In this document: piece after piece, positions 26,101 through 38,800 of the stretch
Layout of the letters: each line of letters opens with the position of its first letter
Numbering within the stretch: position 1 is the stretch's first letter
Origin: Triops longicaudatus
Taxonomy: Eukaryota > Arthropoda > Branchiopoda > Notostraca > Triopsidae
DNA: 64,000 nucleotides
NCBI GenBank assembly: GCA_022885665.1
Contig: JAGQDJ010000202.1
Span: forward strand, 62,001-126,000
Direction of reading: 5' to 3'
Notes under the pieces: model-generated
The model's database searches: none
Told to the model about the DNA's origin: nothing
What the model saw: the letters and a program-made list of their open reading frames with translations, nothing else
Program-made: the position numbers and the translations under genes

Positions 26101-29100
26101 CGAATGACATGCATGGTTGTTCATGGGTTGCAGGAAAAAAGTGGTTTGAAATATGTTGAATCTTTTGGCTGCGTAGCTTGACATTAGGGATTCAGAACAT
26201 TTGCCAAAAACTAAAAAATCTTCCTCGACCATTTTAAAGTTTATGTCTCTACGTTCCTTTGCTTGAAGAACAGATCAGAAAGTTCACCCGTAAACGTTAA
26301 GGGCTTTTGCAAATAAAAAAAAAAAATAATAAAAAATAAAAAAAATTGAGATCACTTTTTGTCAGTGTAATGTTGAATCTTTCAAGCTAGTACACACCCA
26401 TCCCATTTTGACTACTTGCTCTGTTTGAGAACCTAGGGGCAGCTATACCATTAGAGGAAGAAAAGCTCACATTTGGTGCTTGTTTCTCCTACGTTACATC
26501 TGTTGTCGCGGAATTGCAAAAGTTATCATGTGTTTGTCGAGTCTTATTTTTAGTCCATACTCGACGGCTCAGACATCATTTATTTTTTTATAAAAAAAAA
26601 ATAAAATAAAGTAGAAAGTCAAGTAAAAAAAAAATCGTGATCCCAATTCACTCCGATTCAGTTGAAAAGTCAAGTTCAGCAAGTTGACTTGAATTTTCGA
26701 ACACTAGTGAGCGTGCGTCCCATCTTGCGAAACTAAGTCACCGACGAAATCAATTGTCACGTTGGATGTAAATCAGATAATGCTGATAAAAACATTCAAA
26801 CAGGAAACTCGTGCATTTGTGGTTGAGTAGGTCTTATTCATTAGAACACAAAGAAGAAATTCCATTGGATCATTGAAAGGAGAATCTCCGCATTGAAGTT
26901 TCATTATCGTAAAAAGTTCGTTACCATTAAAGCTGCGCCCTTAAACGAAAAGGATACTTGTCGAACCTTCGTAAAGCCAGGAACTGTCAGTTAATGATCG
27001 TACCAAAGCGATGCGAGTTTCTTTGATTTTTGCCATCAATTGCCCGTGAAACGGCAACGTGTGCCGAGCAATATATTGATTAAACTGGTGCACATTGTCA
27101 AGTCACGCGAACACACTATGCAGGAGATTGATTATGGAAAAACTCAACGTCGACGGAAAGGACAATAAATTTTGTACCTTGGAAGAAAGAAGTTGCGTGT
27201 TGAGCGAGAAGGAAAAGTGTCAAAAGTTACTTTCCCCAACGGCTGCGAATTAAACTTTAGTACACGTTTCCTTATTCAGACATGAATTGAAAGACCATGA
27301 ACATTAATCGCGAAGCGAAATTCTCGAATCTCAAATGAAGTACTACACTAATACCTGTCAGAAATGCATGTTCGGCGGCCTCATAAATTATATAGATAGT
27401 TATGCTGGTCAGTATAGCAGACATTGCGGGTCTTCGGCCTTAAGGCGCGCGTACACGCTGGAACTTTTAATAGTGAGTACATTCGGAAACCCACCTTACG
27501 GCGAACTCTAGCCAATCGAATCAGGTTCTCAAGGAAGAGGAAGAAACGGGAATGATGAGAGCTAATTACGCTAAGCTGATGAGTTTCTCGAACGAGTCGC
27601 GATTAAAAGTTCAGCGTATACTCACGCCTTTACAGTCTTGGCCATCAGGAAGAAGGCTGGAAGTCAGAAGGTTGCGTTGGCAAAATGAATCAGCGAATGA
27701 GGATGCGAAAAAAGCAACTTAGACGGCAGTTGTGGAAGTTAAAATAAACAGACGCTAAATTTACTTTGTATTTTAATACATATTTTTTCTATTTTACAGA
27801 TTCAGTACATATTTTCTGACAAAACGGGCACTCTAACCGAAAACCAGATGATATTCCGTCGGTGTGCTGTAGGTGGCATTGACTACAATCACCCTACTCA
27901 TCCGTCAAATGTTGAAGAGGGCAAAGGAGTGGTGAAACCTCGCCAGAAAGTCGTTCCTAATGCCCGACTTGAAGATGATTTGAGGCAGTTCGAAATGCAG
28001 ATTCCAGCCTACCAGTCTCAGCGGCCGGAAGGTTTCTCTCTCCAGTTGGTACCGCAAGCCAAGAAACTCCAGGAGTTCCTCGTCCTACTGGCGGTTTGCA
28101 ACACCGTTGTGGTCGCCAAACAACCACACCATGATCAGGTCAGTGCACTTCCGAACTCTGACGCTTTTGTTAGTTAACACGTTTTTAAGAGAATTTACAA
28201 AATATTAAATTAAAAAAAAAAAAAAACTTTTTTTTATTTACTTTTTTTTTTTTTTTTTTTCTAGATGAACGCAGGAGGGCAAATTATCCCACCAAGTTTG
28301 CCAGCGGAGGATGATGCCAGCGACCGGGATTCAGCTCTCTCCTTAGACTCAGTTGCTCCATCGCTTAATTCCACTACTTTACTAGTGACACCGCCACCCC
28401 AAGGTGCCGGAAACGGAAGACCACGGCGTCCTCGCTCTATATTTTCCTTACCACCTCGACGGAGAACGTCATCTACCCAACCTCCCGTATCCGTCTCCAC
28501 CCAAACGGGTCGAGCGTTTTCACCCATACAGTCCGTGTCCTCCACGGGATCTTCACCCTCCCAGTCTCCCTTGTCGATGCTTCGTCCTCGGTTCCTGCAA
28601 CTTCCTTCCTACTTTTCGCGACGTTCTTCTGGTTCGCAATTGAGTGGACAAAGTCCGTCTGTTAACTTATGTACAAGTTTGTATGAAGCCGAAAGTCCTG
28701 ACGAACTGGCATTGGTGGATGCAGCGGTAGCCTATGGATGCCGCCTTATCAAACGAACGCCGCATCATGTGTGTGTGGAAGTTCCAGGCAAGTACCGGCG
28801 TCTCTTTATTTCCCTTATCCTTGCTATAGCGTTTTAGTAGATCTTAACGCTTTTTTGTAACTATTCGCTTTGTTCCTAATAGGCGAAGGTCTGATTCAAT
28901 TCGTAGTGTTATGTATACTGCCATTTGACTCGACACGAAAACGGATGTCCGTTCTGTTGAAGCATCCGACAACGGGGCAACTGATATTCTATTGTAAGGG
29001 AGCCGATTCCGCCATATTTACCCGTCTAGCACGAACGACGAGCTTCACAGAGCAACAGCTTATCTTAAAGACGCAGCAACAAGTGAACAGTTACGCCAAG

Positions 29101-30911
29101 CAAGGTCTGCGAGTGTTGGTTATGGCCAAACGTGTGTTGACAGAGGCCGAGTACACCGGATGGATGATCAAGTACACTGCGGCACAAACGTCGGCAGAGC
29201 ATTTGCGCGAACGTGCTTTGCAGGAGTGTTACGCCTACTTAGAGAAAGATCTGACGTTGCTTGGAGCAACTGGCATCGAAGACAAGTTGCAAGACGGCGT
29301 CCCGTCAACGTTACGCGCATTACGTGGAGCTGGGATCCAAGTATGGGTACTCACGGGAGACAAACAGGAAACAGCGCTGAATATCGCGTACGCAGCTGCG
29401 CTCTTTGCGCAAGATATGGAAATCGTCAAGCTAAATGCGAGGAATAAGGATACCGCCGAAGCGGCCATTAATACCTATCTAGAAACTTTCGACAAGCAAG
29501 AGCGAGAAATTGAAAGCTGGTCAATCGATCACCAAATTGATGTTCGCGCGACGTCCTGTCTTAGCGTCAAAAAGGCACTGGTCGTGGACGGTAAAACATT
29601 ATTGTACATCCTAGACAAACGCTCTGGGTTGCAATGGCCATTCCTGAAACTCACACGACACTGTGGAGCAGTGCTGTGCTGTCGAGCGACGCCCCTTCAG
29701 AAGGCATTTATTGTCAAGATAGTCAAACAGCAACTCGGCATGCGTACTTTAGCAATCGGTAAGATAAATAAACTGTAAGAAGTAAAAATTTTGAGTGGTT
29801 TATTGATTGCTATTTGTGTTCTTTTAGGTGATGGAGCGAATGATGTATCCATGATTCAGACAGCTGATGTAGGGATTGGAATCTCAGGCCAGGAAGGACT
29901 AGCTGCTGTAATGGCGGCAGATTACGCAATACCGCGTTTCAGGTTCCTGGAACGGCTATTATTAGTGCACGGTCATTGGTGTTACGACCGGTTGGCACGT
30001 ATGGTTCTGTTCTTCTTTTACAAAAACGCTACTTTCGTGCTGGTCGTCTTTTGGTACCAAATTTTCTGCGGGTTCTCCGGTACTGTACAGACCGACCAGC
30101 TGTATCTAATGTTCTTCAATCTCTTGTTCTCATCACTACCACCCTTGGCAATGGGTATTTACGATCAGGACGCTCCAGACCATGCACTTATCGCCAATCC
30201 GGGATTGTACGCCCAAGGCAGGGAGGGTCGGCTGTACCGGCCGCATTCCTTTTGGATAACTTTCGCGGATGGCTTTTATCAGAGTTTGGTGCTATTTTTC
30301 GTAGCGTGGGCCGTAAGTTCTTGAAAATAAGCTAGAAAACCGAGAAATCTTTTAATTGTCGTATTGTATCAGGCCTACTATGATACGACGGTGGGAATTT
30401 GGGAGTTTGGAACGTTGATTTTTACGGGTGTAATTGGAGTAGTTTTACTAGAAGCAGCTTTTGAATTCAAATCTTGGGTAAGTCTTTCAGAATTTCAAAA
30501 GGCCGATTTAGACAAGTATTTATTTGAGTTTCTGTTTTCGATTAGACGATCTTGCACGTGTTTGCCCTTGTTGGATCTTTCGTGTTATATATCTCGTTCG
30601 CGTTGATATACAACGCAACGTGCGTGCGATGTCCTGGGCTCCCGAATCCGTACTGGGTGATGCAGACAGCCTTATCTACACGAAACTTTTGGCTCACAGT
30701 TATGCTCTCGGTCGTACTGGCGCTGTTGCCCAGAATGATTCTGAAAGCCGTAGTTGGTACTTTAAATCCGTCCTCGGTAACGCGAACCTTGCTCAAGATG
30801 AAGCGAGAAACGCAGCTCCGGCCGAGGCCACCCAAGAATTCTTCAGATGATAGAGCGTCTTACCTTGTGGCGTGGTCGCGCGTGATGTCTGCTTCATTTG
30901 TGATGAGGTAG
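20109..30911 (+). CDS. ATP10: P4-ATPase phospholipid flippase, class V (ATP10-like)
   Basis: Ten exons: 20109-20187, 23346-24512, 25285-25586, 25640-25789, 27800-28138, 28265-28787, 28883-29758, 29828-30312, 30373-30477 and 30546-30911. They sum to 1464 codons, near the usual length of ATP10 proteins (about 1500). The protein should move phospholipids from the outer to the inner membrane leaflet. Visible landmarks are the actuator DGETNLK (about residues 336-342), the phosphorylation site SDKTGTLTENQM with Asp about 573, nucleotide-binding FYCKGADS, VLTGDKQETA, and the hinge GDGANDVSM (about 1146-1154), plus membrane segments at both ends. DKTGTLTENQMIFRRC and the region around VKDLFEDRRRKLSDN fit class V. 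The first 130 residues form a basic, Ser/His-rich extension, and exon six holds a Ser/Pro-rich insert in the N-domain. The start is supported because an in-frame stop lies just upstream. The intron after 28787 uses a GC donor. Such flippases usually need a CDC50 partner, which is not in the window. Confidence 0.93.
20946..20955 (+). repeat. run of ten G in the first flippase intron
   Basis: A homopolymer of G after a T run. It is rare in this AT-rich DNA and may be a sequencing-length uncertainty. Confidence 0.7.
24836..24930 (+). repeat. degenerate minisatellite in a flippase intron
   Basis: About six imperfect copies of a unit near CATTTCTTRCATCA lie in tandem in the intron following exon two. 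Confidence 0.55.
26290..26345. repeat. A-rich low-complexity tract in a flippase intron
   Basis: Runs of A broken by single T, in the 2 kb intron 25790-27799. A similar tract lies near 26585-26635. No exon is visible elsewhere in this intron. Confidence 0.7.
27441..27632. mobile_element. 192 bp MITE-like element with long terminal inverted repeats
   Basis: The left end reads TAAGGCGCGCGTACACGCTG. The right end read backwards reads TAAAGGCGTGAGTATACGCT. The similarity continues through GAACTTTTAAT on both sides, so the inverted repeats span about 31 bp with a few differences. It lies in the flippase intron before the phosphorylation-site exon and has no coding capacity. The superfamily is unclear. 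Confidence 0.6.
28212..28262. repeat. poly-A followed by poly-T at a splice acceptor
   Basis: A run of A, then two runs of T ending in TTTCTAG, directly precedes exon six of the flippase. The A and T tracts could pair into a hairpin next to the 3' splice site. Confidence 0.7.
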
Positions 30912-32174
30912 AACTCTTTCTAAAAAAAATCGAAAGTTTCTTAAATAATCTAACGTTAAATACTTATAAAGCTATTATTTTTACTATCAAACCATTTGGC
31001 TGGATTTCTGAAGTGAAATCTAAGTCAGCTTGAGTAGTGAGAGGTATCTTATCTTTTTGCAGTTAATTACAGTTGAAAGTGAAGTTACAAATTCTATTTT
31101 TCCCTACAGGACTAATGAAAGCGAATCGTAGCATTGCTAAATGTCGCTTACGTGCTTGGATGTATTTTGGAGAGAGCACATGAGCCAATCCTTACGCTGT
31201 GTCTTCCTGCGTGCCAACTAGTGTGTGCCTGCGCGAGTGGATGAGAAAAACTGTGGGACGATGTAGTGTAAATTTATGGGGGAAATTGGGATAAGCTCGT
31301 TCATCAGTTGTAAAGGGAAAATCTGCAGTAGCTCGACTAAATATAAGGATCTTTTGTTTTTCATTTGGTTAACTATGGTATTGTACTGGACATCGTATGT
31401 TTTAAATTAATATATTTTATACGTTCGACAAACTGTCATGTTTTTTTGACATATTACATTCGTTTGTTTGTAAAAGGTTTCATTTCAAGTGGTGAGTATT
31501 TCGCATTACAAATAATCGACAGACAGCGGACTATTGTGGAGCCATTACGTTTTGTTAACGTTATATAGCGTTGAAGGACTTAATTATTACTAGTTACGCT
31601 TTATATATCAATGTCATGGTCGAACTGGTCAGGTGGTTATCCCGTGATCGTAAGGTCGTAAGCTTGAGTCCACCGTAGACGGTATTTTCTTTCGATAAAT
31701 TTTGTTTGCTCGGGGACTTTGATTCTTCAACCCTGTTCTTTCGTCATTCCTTAGTCTGACTTCCTTATGTCTCGGTTCAAATCACTGTGTTCGCGTGGAA
31801 CATAGACGATATGTATAAAAAGATTTCGGCTATGAGGTCGTCAGAACTTTCAAAAATACTATTAGGTATTTGTGTATTGGGGTGCGTGAAAAAGCACCAC
31901 GATTGTTTTTACAGAAGAAAAGTGCTTGTAATAAAATTTCTAGAGAATTAGTCGCACTTGACAGCGACAAAACCACGTTAGTAATTTTATTTCTGCCAAT
32001 AAAATTTTGCTTTAGTGGAACAATTATTATCGTACTTATTAATTTTATTGGAATTACAAAGATTATGGTAATTCTGACGTAACCTAATTAACCGACATGT
32101 CTGCAATTTTGAAATTAAAGAATGCAAATTGTCAGCCTCGAGGAGAGGATTCCGAATCTGTAAGAATTATTGCG
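30912..32174. other. 3' region of the flippase gene and intergenic DNA
   Basis: Contains a possible extra small last exon at 31110-31131. No other gene is seen. A tRNA-like stretch around 31620-31675 is noted under rejected items. Confidence 0.45.
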
Positions 32175-32525
32175 CTAGCCTTTCAAATAAGCGAGAAAAC
32201 TGAGCTTGAATATGAAATTATGCCCTGAGGGCGTCGCAGGAGCCAAAAATTTTGAAATCTCATAAGGAATAACATGGGAAAAAGTGCGATGCATGATGCC
32301 AGCATCATGCTTTTCGAGGTCTCGTTCACCCTTTCCTATCCCCTCTCCTGCTTCCCTTGGTACTTTTGGCAATTCCATTTTATTGGGATATACCAGGTAC
32401 CATAGGAAGCAAGACAGGGTATAGTCTGTGGCTTTTCCTCTGAAAAACCAAACCTCAGGCACGGGGAAACGAACCCACGACCTCACGAACTCAAGTCTAG
32501 AACTTAGACCGCTCGGCCAAAACAC
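32175..32525 (-). mobile_element. tRNA-derived SINE-like element
   Basis: On the minus strand the head reads TGGCCGAGCGGTCTA (complement of 32505-32519), a pol III A box of tRNA-Leu/Ser type. A B box, GGGTTCGTTTCCCC, follows (complement of 32463-32476). After the tRNA-like head comes about 280 bp of unrelated body, including a palindromic GCATGATGCTGGCATCATGC. The sequence cannot fold as a full functional tRNA by eye, so this reads as a SINE, not a tRNA gene. Ends and target duplication are not certain. Confidence 0.6.
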
Positions 32526-32855
32526 TTAATATGTTTTATATTATTGAAATATAAATATTACTTATAGTATGTTGATCGTTCACTTGTCATGAACAGGGCC
32601 GCAGCGAAGGCCCCCCGAAATTATTTTCTTGTGTGCAAGGCGGCGCCCCTGTGTACAGGTGCTGATTTAGAGGAGACAGAAGCGGAAAAGAAAAGAACGG
32701 TAGGGTACAAAAGTAGAAATTCCGTTATTCTTCGGAGTTTCACCTATGTTTGAAAAGTCTTGTGAATATAAAGGTAAGTATATTTAACAATTGTATTCAA
32801 ATCATCCTTTTTCCAAAATGCTTACAAAAATTCGTCTTTACATAGTTCTTATCAA

Positions 32856-35800
32856 TTAAAACCAAAGGTTTCCATCATTGTCGTCATCGTATTGCATGGT
32901 GGGAACTGAAGGTGGTGGACGTGGTCTGCTTCGTATCTCGTGTTCTTCGATGATCTCTCCTTCTTCTTCTGATTCGCTCACTTCCAAATCATCATGGATG
33001 TCTCGCGTTGATCTCGCGCCAGGAGGCAAGCGGTTTCCGGATGGGCCTGGAGCGCCAAGCAGCTCTGCCTCAGGATCGTACGACGCATCAATGTCCATAC
33101 TTTCATCTACACAAACAATGTATTTTAATACATTTTGAAGCACATATGGTGACATTACCTTTAAAAGATCTAGCCATTGACATCGAGTCTAAGTCTTCCA
33201 CCGCTTCCAAGTCATCATCTCCACCCTCGCTCGAGTACACCAAATCTGAAAAAAAACGCCAGCATTAACTCCACCCACTTCATCCATCTATATACCAGTA
33301 CCTTCTTCGAGCAAATCTGCTTTGCGTTTACCAGCGCGTGGCAAATTTCCCAGATCCGACGCTTGCTCAGACTCCTCTGGAGCAGGGATTGTGAAGTTCT
33401 CACTGGCTTTTCTTCGTCGTCCGCGGCCCTTTCCAGCCGGCCTTCCTCGTTTCTTCTTTTTGGACCCGTCCTCATCACCCCAAGCAGCTTCTTCTTTTCT
33501 TCGCCGCTCAACCTCCGGTGTACCCACCTACAACCAATAGTCAGGTTACTTGAACACAGCAAGCAAGGAAAATGGAAGATGCTTACCCCTTCTTGTTCAC
33601 CCATTCGCGAATCGTCATCCAGTTCATCATTAAACTGTTCCTGTTCTTCTTCATCGGCTCTATCGCGCGCCTTTTGTTGCGCTAGGGCAATATTAGCCTC
33701 CAACTGCGCTACATGGTCTCCATACTCTCCTAACGTTTGCTCGGCCACCCTCAATACCGTACGTGCTTTCTCCGTGAAGGGAGATTCGTCTCCATTGTAT
33801 GCAATGGAATTGTCAACCAAAAGCTGAATGTCGCTCAAAAACTCGGCACGCGAATGATACTTGTGAGCTATGAAAACAGAAGAGACGAATACATTTTAAA
33901 TAAATTATTTGAAATTCGTAACAGACAATACCTTTCACTTTCGACGCAATCAACTCCAAATCCATTGGCTGTTTTACAACCGTGTAATAGTCTTTCACCA
34001 TTTTCTTATTAACAGGCTTCGCAAATGGCCATGCTTCGGGCATGGCTTTGATCTTGGAGTTCACGATATTATCGAGAATATAGGTGAAGGCAACTTGATC
34101 GTCGTCGTCCAACAAGGGATTAATGGCCTTTTCCAGTTTCATAAACTTGTCTTCCTGTTCAGCCAGGCGTTGAATACACAGATCAAGCATATTCTTGGCA
34201 TTCGTTGTCAAAATACTGGTGGGACCGTTGTACAACGAAGAGTTCTCGACAATCTGATTGACATCCGCCAGGAATTCTTCTCGGCTGTTGTACCGTTTTT
34301 CTCTTAGATTGTCGCGTATGGTTTGCAGATCCATCGGTCGAGAGACAATACGCCCGTAGTCAGGGACCAGTTTTTGATTGACGGGAAAAAGGAAAGGCTG
34401 AACATCGGGCATTTCGCGCAACTCGTTAAGAATTTCTTCCAACAACGATGCTAGCGTAACAACTGGATCTGTGCGGCGGCGATTGGCTCTCCGAGCTAAC
34501 CGATTCAGGTAGTCGCACTCTTCACCTCTCTTGCGTCTTCCAACAGCATCTTTAGGGACTTTAAGCAACAAGGATCTTCGCTTGACTTCCTCGGCGTGTT
34601 TAACAAGTTTGGACGACAATTTCATCTTGGTACCATCTACATTGACCAGTTCATGATCTTCTTCCACAAACAATTGTTTCTCAATCTCTTCTTCTTGTTC
34701 TTCGGTCAAAGCGACCTGCATGGGCGGGGCAGCGACAGATCCTTGGTACAAAGGACAAGCCTTGTTGGTTCTCATATGACCCACTTGGCCACAAGCGCCG
34801 CATTTCATTTTCAGATCCGCTTTCGACAGTTTCGCAGCCGCCTTCTGCTTACCACCCGGCGTACCATTGGCTCCGCCTCCACCTTTACGGCCGGTTGCTA
34901 GGCCCAGTCGCTCCTTCTCTTGGTTACGTTTAATACGTCGGAGCTGTTCTTGAATCCTACGTTTTTCACGCTTCATTTCTTCCTTCTGGTGCTCGTCAAG
35001 TGTAGCAAACTGCTTAATGAACGCTTCGTCTTTAGTGGTACGGATCCGGACGTAGGTATCAATAATGGCCGGCTTGCGTACCAACTCCACTCGCGTGTAC
35101 TCTTTGCCCTCTGCATTCCTAAACGTGCGGTAAATCTTCAACACGCGACCTATGACAAAAGAAAAATACATTTATTAATTTTATTTCTCGATTTAAACTT
35201 CAACATTATTATTCAATTGACTTTTACCGATATCTTCTTCTTTGTTTGATGAACATTACCTGTTTGGTTTTGAGCGCCAGTCGACATCATTGTATTTGAG
35301 TCGTCTTCGTCTCTTTTAGGTCCCTTTTCGCCAGACATTAAGAATCTTTGCAATTCTTTTCGCTCTTGTTCTTCTTTCTCACGGGTAAGCTGCGAGGAAG
35401 TTTTCTTATTGGCTAACATACTTTCGATGTTCTTGCCCATTTCTTCGATATCTTCATCTCCCTCATTTTCTTCTTCGGAGGACTCCGCTTCGTCCGTGGA
35501 AAGCACTTCCTCAGACGCAAGGACGCGGTTTTGCAAGTCGAAGATTCGTTGGCATTCTTCCTTGTAGCGCTCTTGATGTTCGGCAATGGAGAATCGGTTT
35601 CCACGCGAAAATTTGTCAATGCCCTCCTCACCGGCCTTAGCTTTTTCAGTTGACAGGGTACGCACCACGTCAATGACCTCCCACCGTGACAACTTCTTAA
35701 TTTCCTCTTCCGGAACACAGAACTTACGCAAAATGGCCTTGGCATTAGCCAAGGACAAACGACGTAAATCAGCATCTGTGCCAGTGACGATCCTTTTGGG

Positions 35801-38800
35801 CTGGGACTCTAGGTCCTCTTTGTTAATTTGAGGCTTGTTGGGGACGCGAACGTAAGAGAAGCCTTCGCCGCAACCCGTCGGATCACCACAGCCAGTCAAA
35901 GCCAAGAGACACTTGTTTTTCATGGCGTGCACATAGGCACGAGTCGTATTCCACGGCGCAACTTTCACCTCGTCGTCCATTTTCAGCTGCATTTCTTCGT
36001 CGTCGTCTTCTTGGGCGGCTAGAAGGAACTTTTCACCGTAGCCAGCGTCCTAAAGCAGAAATAAAACAAGGAAATAAGTAAAATAAACAGCTATGATAGC
36101 GAAATCTTCAGAATTTCCCAACGCTTGCAAAATTTCAAGAACTTGCAAGTTAATAATAGAATAATTTAAGGTAATGCGAAAAGAAAAAGTTCTTACTTTC
36201 AAGCGCTGTTCTGAAGCAATCATGGAGAAGTACGAACAGCACTGTTCAGGCGACACCATAGCGCGCAATTCTTCTTCGGTAGGTAAGCGAAAGTCAGGTC
36301 GGATAACCCACCAATTGGAGTCAACTCCTGTACGTTTGAAATCGGCACACAGTTTCAGACGCTTGCGGATTGAAGATTCGGAGTGTGCAGGAAAAGCACG
36401 TTTTATGTCGTCCATACGAATGCGACGAGGGGTATCGCGACTTTTCCAGAACAGGCGGTAAATAAATACTTGCAGGAAATCACGCACAAAGTTGTTGGCC
36501 CGTTTTGAGTTCGGCCCAGGCACTTCATACAGAGGGCATTCTTGGCCGACCGAAAAAAGAGCGTCGGCTTCGCGAATGAAGTATGCATTCCTACACGAAA
36601 ATGATAAGAAATCCATTATTGCACATTTGAATGTAAGGACATAAAAACAAAATATAGGAAAATAGTGAGAAATAAAACTTGGAAATAAAAGAATAAAAAA
36701 GTATATACCTCGTCCGAATGACGATGAAATCAGATGCTGGGATGTTGTGCTCAAACATGGGCGCACGATACATGTTATTTTCAATAGTCTGGATAGCTTG
36801 GCCTGGGTGCATGGTTCCCAAGAACGGTGACGTGTGGGCGTAAACCGTCTCACCGTACTTTAACTCCGGTGGGCCCGTATCTTTGCCAGCTTTGCGCTTA
36901 TAATAGTTCTTTATTTTGGTACACATGCCGACTTGAGACAGCAACGGCGGGTGTTCTTCGCAGTATTCCAGCAGAAGCATGTCACCGTCTTTGCCACTAA
37001 GGTCATCCGGCGTGCGCATGAAGAAGATGTCTCCGCCACCGGCTGCCAAACGCTCCAATTCTCGTTGCTAAGTGCAAAAACATTGCGAGTTAGTAACAAT
37101 GGCTCTTAAAATACATGACAGCTTCCTTACCTTGGCCACTAATCGGATATGACGCAATAAAGGATGAACAGGATGAAATCCTGGCGCGGCTAATGGACCG
37201 TGTGAATAGCGTTTCAATGGCGGTCGATGGAAATTTCGTAACCGCATGGGACCCATGTGTGTTGGGATGAATGGTGCGCGTAGCTCGACCACAGGAGTGG
37301 AGTGTTGAATAAGCTGGCCACCGGTGCTAACTTTAATGGCAGTGACGGTTTCTTTGGGAGCGTAATACTCGTCGTTAGAGAGATTGTAAGGGTCTTTGTC
37401 GGTGGGCTCGGATGGCGGTGAGGGTGTATCATCTTCCAATACGTTGATGACACCAGCTTTTCCCAACAATAACTTGGATTTACGCACGTGAGGATGTGGA
37501 ATCTTCACTTTCACAGGCGCCTATATATAAGAAAATCGTTCAAGTAACAGCATTTTCCAATGCAAAAGGGGAGTAATGTCAAAAAAATTTGTTTTGAAAA
37601 AATGTCCAGCATTCTGGATTATTCTCGGGTTCCCCCAAAATTCGTAAAGTGATGTATATTAAATCAAAAGGGCATGACGTACTCTACTATCGGCGTTCAG
37701 AGTGGCAGGATCGATGTCGTCGGGAATTCCCAAGATGACGTTTTCGTCATTGGCATCTAACGTGAGAATACGGGGTTGAGGAATCTTATCCATATGATCA
37801 ACGTCCCAAATGACGTCATCTTCCCATCGTCCGTACACCAATTCATCGTTTTCCACCGGGAACATGGAATACCATACTTCTTCGGCTTGCTGCGCAGGAG
37901 TTTCTTGTCTGTAAGTGAAATATGTACGAAATTAGATTCAATAAGTTTCGAAGGAAGTCGTAAAATAATACAACAAACAATAAGTAATGAAATATAATAA
38001 AACCTTGTGAATAAGAATGACAACAAATGAGACATTGCACTCTCCCCGGATGCTTAAGTTTGTGTGAAAGAGAGAAAGAACACAATATAAGTAAGCACAA
38101 ATGGTTGCAATTCTGCGTGTTATTCGCGAAAAAACTGCTATCTATTTGTGTTTTTCTTTCTTAATCACTTACTCCATCAAAGCACAAAACTGTTCCTCAT
38201 AAACGCTATTAATGTACTCTTCCATGAAAGCAGCCATAATAAATTACTTTCTCAAAACTTTGAAACTAACTCCCGTATACCACTCATACAAAAAGGTATC
38301 ATAAGCGTGACAGTACCAGAAAGAGCGTTAAAACAAGTGAAGGGTAATAACAACAGTGAAACATACTGATGCGCTTTGCCGCCACTTTTAGCCAAGGTGG
38401 CGGCCGCTAAAGCTGCAGCAACGTTGGGCTTGAGATTACTTGCCGGCTTGGGAGGAGGAGGAGCAGGAGGGGTTGGTGCACTTGGAGCACGCGGTAGCCA
38501 GTTCGAAGGAGTGAGTCCACCTCCTGGTGTCGTCTTCCCTCCTCCAGGCGTTGTCTTGCTTAGGACTTTGTGTTTTACATCTTCGCCATTCCAGATGACG
38601 TCATCTTCCCAGTTGTATTGTGTGACCATTAAAAAGGCTTCATCCGGGAAATCAAAATCAAGCTTCTTCAAAATCTCTGTTTCTGGTTCCTTTTCTTCTC
38701 CGGGTGACGGAGGGCGCTAAAGGGCAAGATAACCAAAACAAATTATTGAAAAATTCAGTTAATTAGATTTGCCTAACAAAACAATATACTTGAATGTTTG

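Noticed and set aside
31617..31680. tRNA-like stretch (GGTCAGGTGGTTATCCCGTG... then GAGTCC)
   Set aside because: It has an A-box-like segment but a poor B box and no acceptor stem by eye. It could be a worn SINE head, but support is too weak to list.
33177..33827. 216-codon plus-strand frame, Ser/Pro-rich
   Set aside because: Antisense shadow of the acidic and basic TAF1 C-terminal exons.
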